From assembly GCA_000711775.1 (NCBI GenBank), contig ARYC01000252.1, positions 62,001 through 126,000 on the forward strand: a stretch of 64,000 nt of DNA, in the 5' to 3' direction. A program made the position numbers and the translations under genes. The notes below the pieces were generated by a model. The model did not search any database. It was not told the origin of the DNA and saw only the letters and a list, made by a program, of their open reading frames with translations. Shown one piece after another: positions 1-12,048 of this stretch. Positions within the stretch are counted from its first letter, which is position 1. Each line of letters starts with the position of its first letter. This DNA is from Oxytricha trifallax. Lineage: Eukaryota > Ciliophora > Spirotrichea > Sporadotrichida > Oxytrichidae.

Positions 1-760
1 GTTTATTTTATAATTTGGTTTATCAATTGTACTCATATGTGAAAAAAATATTCCAATCTTTTATCTCCTTAATATTTTTTCTCCTTCAACTTGAGATTAT
101 AATTATATAATGCTGTACATAAATTAATACTGGGGCTTAGGGGGCCAGATAGATAAATCAGATAGTCTCATGCTTTAACTTATTTGCATTCAACTCAATC
201 TTAATAAAAGGGCGGGAGTAGTAAGACCCATATACTTGACAGAATAGCTTTGGCACCGTACTCGTTCACCCATTGCCTTGGGTATGTTTTATGTGGTCTT
301 TCGCTACTTCGAATGTCTTTCCTGTTTCACTACCATGACTGACTTTTAAACTTGAGATGATTATTATTGCTCTTAAACCTTTAAACTTATAAATTTCAAA
401 ATATTGAACGTATTTAATTTAGAAAAATCATGGAGAGCTGATATTTTAAAATAAATTATCTCTGACATATAGAAAAACTTAGATCTTCTAGCTTTATCTA
501 GCGCGTCATATGAGTATGTATCAACTGTTATATTGGGAAAAATCTTGTGAATATTTTTGTACTTTGTTATTAAGAAATCTTTTTATAAATTAATGAAATT
601 CTTTATCAATATAGAAAAATATTAATAACTAAATAATAATCAATTCAAATCTTACTAGCTAGTTGATAATTATCTTAGATAGAAAGTTTCAAAACTTTAC
701 TAATAGCTTAAAACTGTGAGTGCTGGATAAATATGTAAATGTTTTTACATTTTTGATCAA
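1..760 (-). CDS. gamma-1 LRR-family gene, partial (5' part, cut by window edge)
   Basis: Minus-strand coding pieces match, segment by segment, the better-read gamma-2 copy near 20350-20900 and gamma-3 near 47930-48430. The shared N-terminal block reads as a Phe-Ala-Tyr-Ile-Ser-rich stretch ending in FELPDRL-like residues (around 700-750 here). A second block around 380-560 corresponds to the gamma-2 segment containing KTFPNMTVNTYL. TAA and TAG must be read as Gln. The 3' end lies outside the window. The copy is interrupted at about 98-358 by a foreign insert flanked by a 10-bp direct repeat. The family is recognisable only as leucine/isoleucine-rich repeats; I do not know its function. Exact segment limits are uncertain. 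Confidence 0.45.
98..358. mobile_element. G+C-richer 261-bp insert in gamma-1
   Basis: The direct repeat AACTTGAGAT occurs immediately before the insert and again at its right end. Paralogous copies near 20430 and 48020 have a single copy and no insert. The insert is clearly richer in G+C than its surroundings. Its minus strand has one open stretch of about 60 codons in the ciliate code (contains VKYMGLTTPALL) that I do not recognise. It could be a displaced coding segment (MDS), a captured gene fragment or a small transposon; no terminal inverted repeats are obvious. Confidence 0.4.
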
Positions 761-1249
761 TTAATAAATAATGATTAGAGAAGAATAAGTTGATAAATGA
801 AAATAGATTCCTTAATTTTTTCTTTTTTCTACTTATTTAATGAAAATATATCTCATATAATTAAGATAAAAAATATTGTAGCCACTCTTATAATATTTCT
901 TATTATATTTTTAATTGGGGAGAAGTTATCTGCTCCCAAATTGAAGAAGTTTCCTGCTTCAAAAAAGAATTTTCCTTCTCAATTTTCTATTCTATCTGTA
1001 ATTTACATAAATTTCAAAATTTTGTATAAATTATATCTTATTTTTCATATTAAAGCCCCAATTTATTTATATCTTAATTTAATTGTTTAAAGTTTATATT
1101 TTTCAATTTATTAACAAAGAATTGGATTTAAAAGAGTTACTACTTCATTTATTTTTTAAGAAAATAATTAGACTTAATAAGTGATTAATTATAATTTAAA
1201 AGTATTAGTTGTATATTCAAAATTTCATTAAATTAATATTCACTCTTTC

Positions 1250-4200
1250 CTTATATAATGATTTCTGAATTATTCTCTTGTGCATACTAAAAAATATCAA
1301 TGTCACTTTAATTGTCAAGAAATTCTAAATTGTTACAATAAGTTCTGAGGCAGTCTTCTATATAATTTTTATCAAGATCTAGAATTTGTAGATAAATTTC
1401 AAGTTTAACTTTTGAAGCATTTATAATGCTCTAAAATATGTGTGATATATAATTCAATGCATTTAAAGGTTCTTTTTTAAGATAGCCAGCAAAGTAGAAA
1501 GCTTCAATTTTAAATATGAATATATGTTTTTTCCCCCGAGCCCCCTCCCTCACCCCCCTCATACCTAAACCGAGCCCCCTACTCCCACCTCCATAATAAT
1601 TACTATTTTTCATAATTCATTTCTTGTCCTGTGGAACCGATCAAACATGTAATGCAATTATTTTATAGAATTCACTTTATCCGTCGACTTTTTAGAATAG
1701 AAGCTTTTATAGGAAAATGTTATATTATCAGCAGCAAATTTTATATATTTTATTATCTTATTATTTGTTAAGATAGTACATTTATATAAAAATATGATTA
1801 CTTATAACTAGATATCCATAATAGTCCTAACTAAAATGGTTAAACAATTAAATAAGGACTATTATGGAATCTAGTTATAAGTAATCATATTTTATATAAA
1901 TGTAACTATCTTAACAAATAATAAGATAATAAAATATATAAAATTTGCTGTGATAATATAACATTTTCATATAAGAGCTTCTATTCTAAAAAGTCGACGG
2001 ATAAAGTGAATTCTATAAAATAATTGCATTACATGTTTGATCGGTCCACAGGACAAGAAATGAATTATGAAAAATAGTAATTATTATGGAGGTGGGAGGG
2101 AGGGGGCTCGGTTTAGGTATAGGGAGAAGGGGTGAGGGAGGGGGTGAATTTATGTTAATCATTAAAATTTAAAGATTATAAATAATTATTTATGGGTATA
2201 AATCCCATTGTAATAACTTAGTATCCATATATATATAATGAAAAATTCATTTAAAAATTGTTTATGATTCAATATTTTAAATATAGTGTTTAATATTAAC
2301 CCAAATAATACCCAAAACTATGGCAATTTTTAACAATTATTTATTTTTCGATATCCTTCAAAATATCTTGATCTCACTTAACCTAATTGTATTAAACATT
2401 TGCTAAGAAATATAGTTTTGCACAAATAATTTTACAAAATTATGAATTTTATATTTATTATTCTGTATTTTTTTATCTTTTATTCTTGTGTGATTATGAA
2501 TTTTTCAAATGATTTACTTTATAAATTGCTAAAATATTAATTTTACCTCATGCTGAATTTGTATAATTTTTATAAAAATAACAAAAATTAAATGAATTTA
2601 ATATATAGTTAAATTAGAAAGTTCCTTTGAATTTCCGTAGAGATGCGAAAGTAAAAATATTTTGATGCATTTTTTTATCATTTAAATTTGAATTTTCCAC
2701 CTTATAAGCTCTAATAACATCGTCAAGATATGACATTTAATTACCTCGTATATAATCTTCTATGATAAGTGTTTCAAGTTTTTCATATGACAGGGGAAAT
2801 GTAAAAAATTATTTTTAAAAAATATATAATTTTTTTTAAGAAATATATACTCATTACAATAGAGAAGGTTCAATTTCTAAATATGATTAAATTTCCAAAT
2901 ATTATGGTTTGCATAAAACATTATCTGGCATGACTAAATTATTTCTATATCATTTACTAATTCCAGAATATTTATAATGTTTGCATAATTTGATTCGGTC
3001 TCAATATTATAAAAGCATATAATAAAAATTTATAGCGCATTTATTTCAAGTATATCCCCAAAATTATAACTTGTTAAATAATAAGAAGTTTTGTGTTTGG
3101 TATATTTAAATTTGATGCGAGTTAAGCTGCACTAAACGAATAAGTGTTTATCGTTTATAAAAAAATAAAGAATTTAAATTTTTCAATAAATTGTGTATTC
3201 CATAATATTTTTAATTTTCTAAATCATTAAATAGATTGAGATACCAATTAGTTCAATTATAAAATTAAACGAGATTTGTGAATTAGAATGATACTTCTTT
3301 ACTAAATTGGATGTTTTGAGATTTAGTGTTTCCTCTTAACTTTAATCGAAGCCTTTATCACGTTAACTTTTATCTTTGCAAAATTAAAAGGCATTAAAGA
3401 TAAGATAAACTTCAATCTTTTTAACGATGAAAGTATGTAAATCAAATTAATAATTAAGTAGCTATATTTCAATAATTTAAGAATATTTTAACATTTCAAA
3501 TATAATGTTAATCTATATTTGAATATTCTTAAATTTTTTCATTCTGTTAAGTAATTAATTAATCGTCGCCTTCTATACTATGTATATCTAAAATCAAATC
3601 TAAAATTTCTAATAGAAAAATAAGATTTTCATTCGATCCTATTTTAATCAATTAATTTATGAAATTATATATATATTAAAAGAATAAAATATCAATTAAT
3701 CACTTTGACTTATTCCACATGTTTATTTAGCTAAAATGTTTTTAAGTCTGATATATTTCTTTCATTTGGATTAAGTCATATCTTTAATTTTTGCCTCTTA
3801 TTTTTAAAGTATTCGTATTTATCAATGAAAAATTTGTTTTCTGAGTGATTTAGTAATCTTAAACAAAGATTAGGATAATTTTATTACAAAATATGAAATT
3901 AAAAAATTAAATAAAATTGATATCATTTTTATTTAATACTATTATGATTAATTAATCATAAAGAAAAAAGTGTTAAAATAATTTGAAATAATAGTAGAGT
4001 TTATTTGTAAATACTACAAATTAAATAAATGGTATTTAAAATAAAAATTTTATTAAAGAGTAATATTTTTATTATCATTTGTTTTTATTATCAATTTAAG
4101 CAGTAAGAGTTAAATATGTGTAAAACAATTAATTAAATTTATAATTTGGAATTAATATAAATTTATTTAAAATTTTAATGCAAACATATATTAATATTGT

Positions 4201-5250
4201 AGGAATAAATTCGATTTGGGAAAATCAATTAAAATTATGTTTTTGAAAATTTTTTCAAAACCATAACAATATTATAGTCCGTGGACAGCGCATTAATATC
4301 GATCATTTATGTTTGAAAATTAAAAATTGTAGAAACTAATTAATCAACGTAATATATTTATAATAACTTAAATTGAAATTAGAATACAAAAAAAATGAAA
4401 TAATTATAGTTTCAGAAGCTCCCTGATTCTAAATGAGTTTATCTTAAAATAAAGTTAAAGTAAGTATTTTATTTCTAAACATTACATTTTAAACGTTCTA
4501 ATTTGATAAGGACAATACAAAATATCTGATCAATATATTGAAATTCTAATTAATTCTAGATTTAGACATTTCTATTTGCGCTAGGTTGATTATAATAAAT
4601 AAAATCAGAATAACTAAATATACTTCTAATAAATATATCAATGATAATTATTTCAAACACTTCTTATTTGTTCGCAAAATGACAATTGATTTTGGAAATC
4701 AATATTCATACAAATATCTGGATACATTAATTTATACATTATGTATTTTGTAAATGCATTTAGAGAAAATGTCCCTTATTTATTTCATATATACAAACGT
4801 AAATATAATCTAATTCATATAATTTAATTACAGGCAGTTTTAATTAATTTTGTATTTATGTTTTTACTAATTGTTTTCTATTTTATCAATACTAAGACTT
4901 TTGGGAGTTATTGATATAATGATTTTATCTCTTCTCAAAAGCGAGAAAAAACCTTTTATAATATTTTGGAAGTTTTTTCAAATTCAAAATATTTCGCTCC
5001 CTTGGATGATTCAGGAATATTTTCAATAGTAAAGTTCAGCTAAAATTACAGAATCTACCGTAGAATCCATAGATTATTTAAGTTTAGTATCACTTTAGAT
5101 TTCATAACTGCCATGATTATAATATATTTATCTGTAATTCATTTTCACAAATCGAATGTATTCCTACAATAATTCATTTTTAATATTTATTTTTCTTAAT
5201 TTTTTTAGAGATTTAAATAGGTTAAAACAGTGATGTGAGGGAGAATGGTT
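1250..5250 (-). CDS. delta-1 LRR-family gene, IES-interrupted, 3' truncated
   Basis: Read from high to low coordinates, coding blocks occur at about 5250-5215 (N-terminal block conserved in all paralogues), about 3300-3360, about 3110-3150, 2845-2960, 2617-2800 and 1250-1500. The 2617-2800 block contains FPLSYEKLETLIIED and ends in FASLRKFKGTF. The last block carries the conserved C-terminal domain (IFQSIINASKVKLEIYLQ). After that block the homologous tail seen in delta-3 (DAASNLNKIIIF... stop TGA) is missing, so this copy is truncated. A 613-bp foldback element sits between the FKGTF block and the C-terminal block. The protein looks like a leucine-rich-repeat protein, function unknown. Boundaries of AT-rich spacers (IESs) are approximate except the one at 2796-2844. 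Confidence 0.5.
1533..2145. mobile_element. Foldback element with G/C-run ends (about 613 bp)
   Basis: Two arms of about 300 bp are near-perfect inverted copies around a short loop centred near 1838. The left end starts CCCCCGAGCCCCC; the right end finishes with the complementary G-runs. The sites GTCGAC and GAATTC and the segment TAATTGCATTACATG are mirrored in both arms. Unit 3 (near 49400) has no such insert at the homologous place. TATGTT on both sides is a possible but unproven target duplication. No ORF of its own; the short ORF reading through its left arm is a repeat artefact. Confidence 0.75.
2796..2844 (-). other. IES with GAAAT pointers in delta-1
   Basis: GAAAT occurs at 2796-2800 and 2840-2844. 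Removing the 44-bp interval with one repeat copy joins two minus-strand coding blocks in frame to give YCNEYIFPLSYEKLETL. The interval has no GT...AG boundaries, so it is not a normal intron. The same junction with the same repeat is found in six other paralogues in this window. Confidence 0.7.
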
Positions 5251-7509
5251 AATTATGAGTTCATTTTATAAATTCAATAATATCCACAATTTTTAATAAA
5301 TATTATAAAATTTTTCTCTCTTCATTTTAAAAAATACATTTGACATTTTTGTGAATATTTTAAAATAATTTAATATAAAATTAATAATTTTACTTGCTAG
5401 TTGAACTTTATACCAAGAAATTTCTAATAAATATTGTTTTAAAAAATATAATTTAAGATATGAGGCTAAATTAAAAGTAATAGTAGTGAATTATAAAACA
5501 AATCATTAAAAAAATTATTTACATCAGATATTAGTTGAATAATTCTACCTTATTTTTGTAATCTTTTTGAGATTAGCTATTGTATTTTTTGAATTATGTT
5601 CCAACAAATTTTTTATGTAGCAATAATTTAAATTTTATTCAACATTATCTAAAACATAAATATAATTTTTTTAATGTTTAAGGTACGTGCATTCAAATAT
5701 ATTAAGAAGATTGATTAGAATGTGTAAATATAAGACTATAAAAAAATGAAAAACAGAGAATTGATATTAATTATAGATTTAATATTATCAAGAGATTGTG
5801 TTGAATTTTTACTATAATTTTTAGGTAACTTAAATAATTTGAAGGAATTTCTTTTTATTCATGCAGTAAAACTATATAATAATTATTTTCATAATAGTAG
5901 AGGCCAGAAACTTCACTTCTCTTAATAACTTCTGAAAAGTATTGTTTAATATTTCACAGAAATTTTTTAACAATTATTTGAATAATCTCCATAAAAATAA
6001 AACAATATGTAAATCTAATTTCTCATATTATATTAATTTATTTCAAGAGTATTTTTGAATAACTTCAGCAGCATGCTATAATCATTTATATATTCAGATA
6101 TTTTATTAAAATCTTATGTAGTTTTAAAAATATAAAGAGATAATACTAATTATATTTATTATTTACAAATAAAGTTATTAACTTGATAGTATTTATAAGA
6201 AAAAAAATTAATTAATATAAACTTGAATGAATAAAAAATTTAAAATTTCAATCATTATTCATTTAGTGAATTATTTGTCACTAAAATTTAGACAAGTTCG
6301 CTTTTTGATTTTTAAATTGTTTAATAACTGTAATCTTTTTTGAATAACATAAAATACTACACCTGATATTTAAATATTAATTTTCTATAATTATTTTATA
6401 GTTTAAAATCATATATTAAGATATAACAACATTAATTTGAAATTTAACAATTAAATATAATCATTATAGAAAGTCATATTATAAAATTATGATATTAAAG
6501 TCAGACATATTTAGGTTTTAACAACTGCATTGTAACTCTAATATGGCCTGAAAAGCAAGTTGAATGCTTTATAAAATTTATACTCTCCAAATATTTAAAA
6601 TTCTTTCCAATATTATCCAAAGTAAAGCGTTTATTATAAAACACCATAGATCAATTAAGACAGGAGGATTGGAGTTAAAAACAATTAGATTATAATATAA
6701 TTAATATTGTCGTATGATTTTCATGTTTGAGCTGACTATTTACAATATTGGCTCGATTGATTTTCCTTAAAAATAAACCAATCAGGGTGTGCAAATTTGA
6801 TTTTTTTCCTAATTATTTAATTGTACGCCAATAATAATTAAATTTAAATATAATTATTTTAACTTCAACTATAGCTTCGGTTCTTAAATTTTCTATGGGC
6901 TTTTATTGATTAATTTAATTTATTTTTTTCTAAGTCAGAGGGGAATTCAGTCTTAATTGTAAAATACTTCAATTTTAGTATGAATTAAAATTATATTAAA
7001 AACAATAAATAAAACATAAATAGAAAATAATGAATGAAAGAAAAAGTATATTCGACAAAAAATTAACCTTTCCAGTAAATAATTAAAAATTATTTATAAT
7101 TATTAGATCAATTTATTTAACTTTCATTTTCATATTTACAAATAATCTTTTTATTTATAATTTGAGACAATTTGATAGTTATTATTAAAAATATGTTTAA
7201 TAAATTAGTTAAAATATTATTTTTATAAGTTTAAGATTTAATGCTTTAATTTGTAAACATTAACAATGAATATTAAATATATTTCATAATTATTTAATAT
7301 TTACATTTAATAATTATAATTACCTTCACTTTATGTGAATCATGGGTTAAGATATAGCAAAATTGTGATTAAATTTAGTAAACCATTAATTATTATGATT
7401 TTTTCCAGCATGAATTATTACCTGTTTACTGAAATATTGATTTTAACATTCAATATAAATATCTGATATAAAGAATAAAAAAAAGAATGATTTATATTGA
7501 AATTTTTTC
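5251..7509. other. A+T-rich stretch without a supportable gene
   Basis: Low-complexity A+T-rich DNA. Part of it (about 5900-6600) resembles 60200-60900 in unit 4, and 7010-7509 is nearly identical to 51450-51920 and similar to 30640-30820, so it belongs to the repeated unit. It may hold IES DNA and short coding pieces of another paralogue, but I cannot define any coding block. Confidence 0.4.
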
Positions 7510-7837
7510 TCATAATTATTTATTTTTAGATTTGCCATACTTTGTAGTAACTTTAATCAGCCCTTCTTTGCAGTTTGTGTCCTTTATATATTCTATACAC
7601 TATGCATATTCATGCTTTGACTGAGCAAGTTTTTCTACTAAATCGTCATCAAGAAATATTAAATCTTTCTCTTAAGTATGCCTGATTGGTGAATTGTTGG
7701 CATGTTCCATCAAAGACTTATAAAACTAATGTTCGTATGGTCCATCGATAAACTCAATTGAAAATTACCAGAGAGCCTGCTTTAAATCTTCTTTTTTGAA
7801 AACTTGTAATTCCATAAGTATTTTAAGTTTTATAAAT

Positions 7838-7921
7838 CAAAACCCCAAAACCCCTTAGTGAGGTTTATAAGTGCTTTGATTTGTAGGGTATAGTTGGGGT
7901 CTTATTGGGGTTAGTAGAGAA
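7838..7921 (+). repeat. TBE-A left terminal inverted repeat
   Basis: C4A4-type telomere-like 17-mer followed by a unique segment shared, inverted, with 11862-11945. The first 50 or so bases are also shared with TBE-B, but TBE-C has a different subterminal sequence. Confidence 0.95.
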
Positions 7922-7939
7922 ATTAGGCCTATTTACAAA

Positions 7940-9003
7940 ATGAGAAATAGAAATTAGCGAAATTTAGGGTCGATTTATGATGAGAAATATTTAGATTTAC
8001 TGCTTCAGCTTAGGTATGGTACGAGTATTAATATAGATTAAGTCAAACCAGTATTGAATTATGCAGCTATTGCAAAGCTCTTACACAAGAGTGCCTCTAC
8101 TGTTAGATATCACTGCATGTTAGCTGTTTAGCATTTTAATTCTGGTACTTGAAAGCATCCTGCTAGAAAATAAAAGTTCTCACAGCATCATATTGACCAC
8201 CTCTGTGACTCTAAGACTTTAAAGTATTGGGCACACTTTCCTCTAGACTAGCGAGCTGTAATGTTCATCGCAAGTTTCCTGATATGCGCATCTCTCCTTA
8301 GACTATAGCCAACATTTATAGAAGAAATGGTATTACTTTCAAGACTGTCAACAGAGTGAAGAGAGTGATTGATTTTACAGTGCCATTTTATAGTAATAAT
8401 TTAAACTATATATATGATTAAATGCAGAGAGCTATTGATAATAACATCAAGTTCATACATGCAGATGAAGCTGTGTTTACTTTCAACACTTTTATTAATA
8501 AGTCATGGTATAAGAAGTATGATAATATAGAAGTTTATGACTAAAAAGTGAAGGTAGTCACCCATGCAATTTTAGCTGGTATAAGTGAAGATTCAGGCTT
8601 AGAGAGTTATGTTATTCACCCTCGCTCTATTAAGCGAGAGTAGTATATAGAGTTCCTACATAAGCTCAGAAAGAAGTATAGCAACCAAGAGATCATCCTG
8701 TTTATTGATAACCTTTCAGTTCATAAGACTAAGGAGTCTAAGAAAGCTTATGAAGACCTAAACATAACTCCTGTTTATAACGTTCCTTATAGTCCTTAAT
8801 TTAATGGAATAGAATTCTACTGGAGTTAAATCAAGACTCACTACAAGAAGCTGCTGCTGTATCATCTTATGCATGACTTGCCTATCGATACAGTAGACTT
8901 GATTCAAAGCAGCTGTAAGAGAGTAAGCGTAGATAAGACAACAGTTTGTGCGAGAGAAGGAAGAATGAATGTTTATAAATAAGTTTTAGATTTAAACGAA
9001 TGA
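7940..9003 (+). pseudogene. TBE-A 42-kDa-type DDE transposase, damaged
   Basis: Start ATG at 7940, stop TGA at 9001-9003, with TAA/TAG as Gln. The C-terminal half is a Tc1/mariner-like catalytic domain: first Asp in FIHADEAVFTF, second Asp in LFIDNLSVHK, Glu in FNGIEFYW, with 34 residues between the second Asp and Glu (D34E). The N-terminal part resembles a helix-turn-helix region (IAKLLHKSASTVRYHC). An in-frame TGA lies near 8150 (after FNSGT), and compared with TBE-C one T is missing near 8262, shifting the frame (ATGTTCATCG versus ATGTTTCATCG). Its stop is 6 bp from the stop of the convergent 22-kDa gene. Probably an inactive copy, unless the defects are assembly errors. Confidence 0.85.
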
Positions 9004-9009
9004 ATATAT

Positions 9010-9799
9010 TCACATATTAAATTGGCCCATAAAGGGGTTTGGCTTCTCTTTCTTCTCCTCTTCTTAAGGCTTGCTTGGACCCATATTTCTTCTCTTTGTG
9101 CCAGCTCCTGCATCTATGTTCATTTCTTCTAGCTTTTAGACATCTTTATAAAGTCTTTTGCTCACTTCATAAATAGTCTATGACTTTCTCTCTCTGTGAA
9201 CCTTCGCATGCTCTTTCATTAGGAATATACCAGTTCCAGGTTTCCCTACAAAGTTATGAATCAAAGATTACTAGAGAGGAATGGGTGCTTCTTAAGCTCA
9301 GCGAGCCAGGTCTCGCTTATTAGTGTGCCTTGCTTCTTTTAATCTTCAGGAGAAATAGAGTAGCGTTTTTTGTGAGCTTCTTCAATGATCTCTCTGAGAT
9401 AACTCTCTCTTAAAGTGCCAAGAACTCCAAAGAAAAAGCTCCTATCTGGAAGCTTGTTAGAGAGTTGTTTCTTGGTAGGAAGATAAAGTACCAACTCTTC
9501 ATCTTTCATCGCATCCTCGTAGAGATTAGTGACTGAAATCTCTGGGTAGTTTGGTATATCTATCAACTTTATTTCACTGTTTTGAAGGTTTTCTTCTCAT
9601 CGCAGAGTATAGCTTTTAAGAATGAAATTTTGGTACCTTCCATCGTTGGAAGGAATAAACCCACTATAGTATATGATTAAGTATATGTCACATGCTTACC
9701 ATGCTAAGTGAGGTATCGATAGAGATCTTCCTTGCTCCTAAATCTTGAGATCATTTCTTAAGCTTCAACCCTCTTCATAGCAGTACTTATAGATTCCAT
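9010..9799 (-). CDS. TBE-A 22-kDa protein gene with 36-nt intron
   Basis: Start ATG at 9799-9797; stop TGA at 9012-9010 after NPFMGQFNM. An intron GTAAGC...ACTATAG of 36 nt follows YRYLTQH; the same position carries 36-nt introns in TBE-B and TBE-C. Conserved blocks are RFRSKEDLYRYL, FLPTMEGTKISFLKAIL, IPNYPEISVTNLY, YLPTKKQLSNKLPDR and NIDAGAGTKRRN, with a lysine/glutamate-rich tail. One base is missing near 9573 relative to TBE-C, causing a frameshift between KKTFK and NSEIKLIDIP. The protein is a conserved TBE accessory factor of unknown biochemical function; it is basic/acidic near the C-terminus and has no enzymatic motif that I can see. Confidence 0.8.
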
Positions 9800-9984
9800 C
9801 CTTGTTCCTTCTCTTCTTATTGAATTTCAAATTACAATATATAGAGTTCTGGATCCTACTATTAAAAATCTTAGTATTAAATATGGGCATCTTATAGGAG
9901 GTCAACCTGGTAAGGATACGCGGAGAAAGCTGGCAGAAGCTGTAACAAACTTCAGAAATAGAGCTCCATTTTTATAAATTTAGT

Positions 9985-10185
9985 TCCATTAAATTAGTAC
10001 TAAATTTGTTTAAATTTAATTAGTACCGATACTAAATTCGTTTAATTAATTGGTACCAATTTAATAGTACCAAAACTTAATTAGTACCTAGTTTTAAACT
10101 AATGAGGTTTTAATGGAAAAGTTCCAAAATGGTTCAAACCTAATTGGTACCAGTACCAACCTGAATTTATTCTCAGTTGGTACCA
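9985..10185. repeat. TAATTAGTACC/GGTACC repeat array in TBE-A divergent intergenic region
   Basis: About nine variants of the units TTAGTACC, TTGGTACC and their complements occur in the 560-bp gap between the divergently transcribed 22-kDa and zinc-finger/kinase genes. TBE-B and TBE-C hold different short repeats at exactly the same place. Possible promoter elements or binding sites for an element-encoded protein (inference). Confidence 0.6.
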
Positions 10186-10360
10186 AAATTAAAAATATTA
10201 ACATAAAATTAGAAAATTTATAGTTATAAACTAAGTAAAAATATGATGTCTAACACAAAAGAATCAACCATTGTTGTTGCAGTGCCAGCTCCTATACAAA
10301 GTTAGTATAGCCAGTGAGGTTATTACTTATTAATAATAGAAATTTAAATTGAATTTAAAC

Positions 10361-11808
10361 ATGGCAGCTAACTTAAAGCGTAAGCCAGTTTCTCTTGGAA
10401 CAGGTTAATCATTGCTAAACTTTGGCTCCTCCAAAAAACCAGAAGTAATTTATATTGAAAAGGAGGTAGAGCTAAGAGCTCTAGAGTTTGAAGCTGAGGT
10501 CTTCAAAATTTAAGTTTAAAACAAGAAGTAGAGTGCTGAGATGGGAGTTTAAACATAAGTTGAATTGGTTGAGGAAGATAAGGAACAGCAACCAATAGAA
10601 AAAATTAAAACATTTTAATGTGAAGACTGCTAAAATTTCTTCTCAACTGAGTCTAGCTTGAAGAGACACATCAAAGAGGTACACTCTGGTAGAGCTAAGA
10701 TCTACTTCAAGATTGATAAAGTAGATGGTAGATACTAATGCACTACCTGCATGAAGTCTTATACGCACTCAGCTAAAGTAAAGAGACATATGCAAAAGCA
10801 TCATCTAAGCGAATTCCTGATTAAAGATGAGGAAACTTAAAAGCTTGTACCTGCTAAAAGAAAAAATAACTCTCTTGATTCAAAAATAGAGCAGTAGGAG
10901 AGACTTAAGAGATAGAAGCGGTTTGAGTCAATGAACAAACCAGCAAATGGTATGTATATTGCATGCTTATAAGAGAGAGCAATGTATATACCTGCATTAA
11001 ATGCAGTCGACATAAGCAGCTGTATTGAAAACTATTTGAATATTGACGTACCTAACAAGGTAAAACTTATAGTTGTTGATGAATTCGCATACAAGGTATA
11101 TCCATTCAAGCATCTCATTAAGAACGAGCAATATTAAAATGAGTTTGCAAATGAATACATAGTACTGAGAGAGGCTTAGAAAAGATAATGCAAGAACTTA
11201 GCTAAGTCGACGGAGTTATACTTGGTCATGGTTTTATTGCATTGAGACTCAAGAAGTTTGAAATGTCTCTAAGAGAGTATCTCTACCATAATAGATATCC
11301 TGATGATTTGAATGAGATACTCACAGATATGACTAAGGGTGTGAAAGAGCTCCATGATCTAGGGTATGTTCATAGAGATTTGAAGCCAGAAAATGTAATG
11401 CTAAATCTCTGCCCTTTAGAAGTAGTAGTCATAGATTTCAACAGAGCAATAAGACAAGAGATAGTGACTTTAGCTAAGGTTTTAGGCACTCCAGGATACT
11501 TCCCTATAAGAGAGAAATGGACAAATGGCTCTGTATAATGGGATGTTTGGGCGGTAGCTGCAATTATCTTAGAGTGCGATATGGAAAGTATGTCATACTT
11601 TGGAACAAAACATGAGAAATAATCAATAAGTTTGGCTGCTAAACATATTAAGCAAGATGAAATATGCAATGAAATTAAGAAGATAGTTGAGATGGTCATC
11701 GTAAAAGCTCCAGCATATCCACGATAATCATTGGATGATATACTAGAACAACTACAAACTGCTAAATTCAAGAGGTATCACAAAGATAAGCAGATAAAAT
11801 TTGTTTGA
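10361..11808 (+). CDS. TBE-A 57-kDa-type zinc-finger/protein-kinase-like gene
   Basis: ATG 10361, stop TGA 11806-11808. The N-terminal part is acidic and Gln-rich. Two C2H2 zinc fingers follow: FQCEDCQNFF...KRHIKEVH at about residues 86-108 and YQCTTCMKSYTH...KRHMQKHH at about residues 126-148. A linker leads to a protein-kinase-like domain with a putative ATP lysine in FAYKVYPF, catalytic loop HRDLKPEN, a metal site DFN (instead of DFG), GTPGYFPIRE in the activation segment and WDVWAVAAII. I see no clear glycine loop. A frameshift lies near 11210 (ACGGAG), so the kinase part continues in the next frame; the intact frame is visible in TBE-C. Zinc fingers suggest DNA binding. Whether the kinase is active is unknown. 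Confidence 0.85.
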
Positions 11809-11861
11809 ATTAAGTACAGTAATACTCATTAAATATTCATTAAATTCATTAAAAACATGCG

Positions 11862-11945
11862 TTTTCTCTACTAACCCCAATAAGACCCCAACTATACCCT
11901 ACAAATCAAAGCACTTATAAACCTCACTAAGGGGTTTGGGGTTTG
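11862..11945 (-). repeat. TBE-A right terminal inverted repeat
   Basis: Reverse complement of the left repeat, but both T4 runs of the telomere-like end have shrunk to T3. Confidence 0.95.
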
Positions 11946-12048
11946 AAATGGAAGCATTTCTGATACTAGCTAGAATTATTGGAATAAAGTTTAGTATCTT
12001 TCTTGGATCGATTTAATTGAGAAGGAAGTTTACCGTAAAAGTTTACTT

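Larger units (their letters stand above)
7838..11945 (+). mobile_element. TBE-A: TBE-family transposon with C4A4 termini
   Basis: Starts CAAAACCCCAAAACCCC at 7838 and ends in the degenerate complement GGGGTTTGGGGTTTG at 11945, inside inverted repeats of about 84 bp (7838-7921 and 11862-11945). It is flanked by AAAT/AAT on both sides. The same host sequence without the element is present at 35562-35564 and 52248-52250. It carries transposase (+), 22-kDa protein (-) and zinc-finger/kinase (+) genes in the canonical TBE order. TBEs are Tc1/mariner-related, germline-limited transposons of oxytrichid ciliates that are eliminated from the macronucleus. Confidence 0.95.

Noticed and set aside
797-1090. 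Plus-strand 97-aa ORF
   Set aside because: The same DNA in the other units (20890, 48480, 58900) does not keep this frame; composition is that of A+T-rich spacer.
1431-1613. Minus-strand 60-aa ORF with Gly-rich start
   Set aside because: Its first half is the G/C-rich end of the foldback element; the rest is a delta-1 block read only partly in frame.
11370-11771. Minus-strand 133-aa ORF in TBE-A
   Set aside because: Antisense of the zinc-finger/kinase coding frame.
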